From Achromobacter ruhlandii (GTDB lineage: Bacteria > Pseudomonadota > Gammaproteobacteria > Burkholderiales > Burkholderiaceae_B): a DNA stretch of 64,000 bases. Below the pieces are notes generated by a model. That model saw only the letters and a list, made by a program, of their open reading frames with translations, made no database searches and had not been told where the DNA came from. The translations under genes were made by a program, and so were the position numbers. The stretch covers positions 105,221 to 169,220 of the forward strand of contig NZ_CADIJL010000013.1 in assembly GCF_902859695.1 (NCBI RefSeq). The letters are read 5' to 3'. This document shows positions 63,894 to 64,000 of this stretch, piece after piece (positions within the stretch are counted from its first letter, which is position 1; each line of letters opens with the position of its first letter).

Positions 63894-64000
63894 ATGCGTT
63901 TGCATCGACTCATCGCGGTGCCCTGGCGCCGCCGCGCCGCCCTGTGCGCGGCGGCGTTGGCCATGGCCTGCACCCTGTCGGCGTGCGACCGGCCCGCGCC
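63894..64000 (+). CDS. Lipoprotein, N-terminal fragment
   Basis: This is the first 35 codons of a gene cut by the right edge, starting 39 bases after fauA. It reads MRLHRLIAVPWRRRAAL, then a hydrophobic stretch AAALAMACTLSAC with a lipobox Leu-Ser-Ala-Cys. This indicates a lipoprotein exported through the Sec path. AAGGAG precedes it at a long distance (13 bases). The mature part is not visible, so the role is unknown; a link to alcaligin or iron uptake would be a guess. Confidence 0.6.
   Translation, partial: MRLHRLIAVPWRRRAALCAAALAMACTLSACDRPA

Overview
The window is high-GC DNA from a betaproteobacterium of the family Alcaligenaceae, most likely Achromobacter or Bordetella. The strongest marker is a complete alcaligin siderophore cluster (alcABCDE, alcR, alcS, fauA; 53177-63854) in the gene order known from Bordetella. 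Codon use, Bug-type solute-binding proteins and a monomeric isocitrate dehydrogenase fit the same family. I see no tRNA, rRNA, insertion sequence, phage gene or CRISPR array. Both ends cut genes: an FAD-dependent dehydrogenase at the left and a lipoprotein at the right.

Layout. 1-4719: the FAD dehydrogenase fragment, then a FecI/FecR/TonB-receptor surface-signalling set behind a Fur box. 4766-11255: an aapJQMP amino-acid ABC operon, a cystathionine beta-lyase-like PLP enzyme and a divergent LysR regulator. 11245-14347: a TonB-dependent copper receptor with a DUF2946 protein, a perfect FNR-type palindrome, and a decayed peptide-ABC ATPase fragment. 14348-25429: sulfur acquisition, with a sulfate ABC system lacking its ATPase gene, then an organosulfur ABC system with two permeases, an amidohydrolase and two FMN-dependent monooxygenases. 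25594-30576: a glutamine amidotransferase, an LctP-type permease, a second copper set (DUF2946, copC, copD) and ProQ. 30667-36150: galactarate catabolism (solute-binding protein, garD, kdgD, 2-oxoglutarate semialdehyde dehydrogenase) with matching operator-like sites. 36262-44419: a catecholate-type TonB receptor, a PfeRS-like two-component system, and an iron-siderophore ABC operon that contains an azurin gene. 44416-46197: ilvA behind an Ile-rich leader peptide and attenuator. 46282-52801: a winged-helix/TPR-like regulator, icd, dedA and the fetAB exporter. 53177 to the end: alcaligin.

The dominant theme is metal traffic. There are four TonB-dependent receptors, two copper loci with paralogous DUF2946 proteins, an azurin, an iron exporter divergent from the alcaligin operon, and several Fur-like boxes. 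The most novel module is the receptor/two-component/ABC/azurin block. A 17-bp direct-repeat motif occurs upstream of both the receptor and the ABC operon, so the two-component system between them probably controls both arms of one metallophore pathway.
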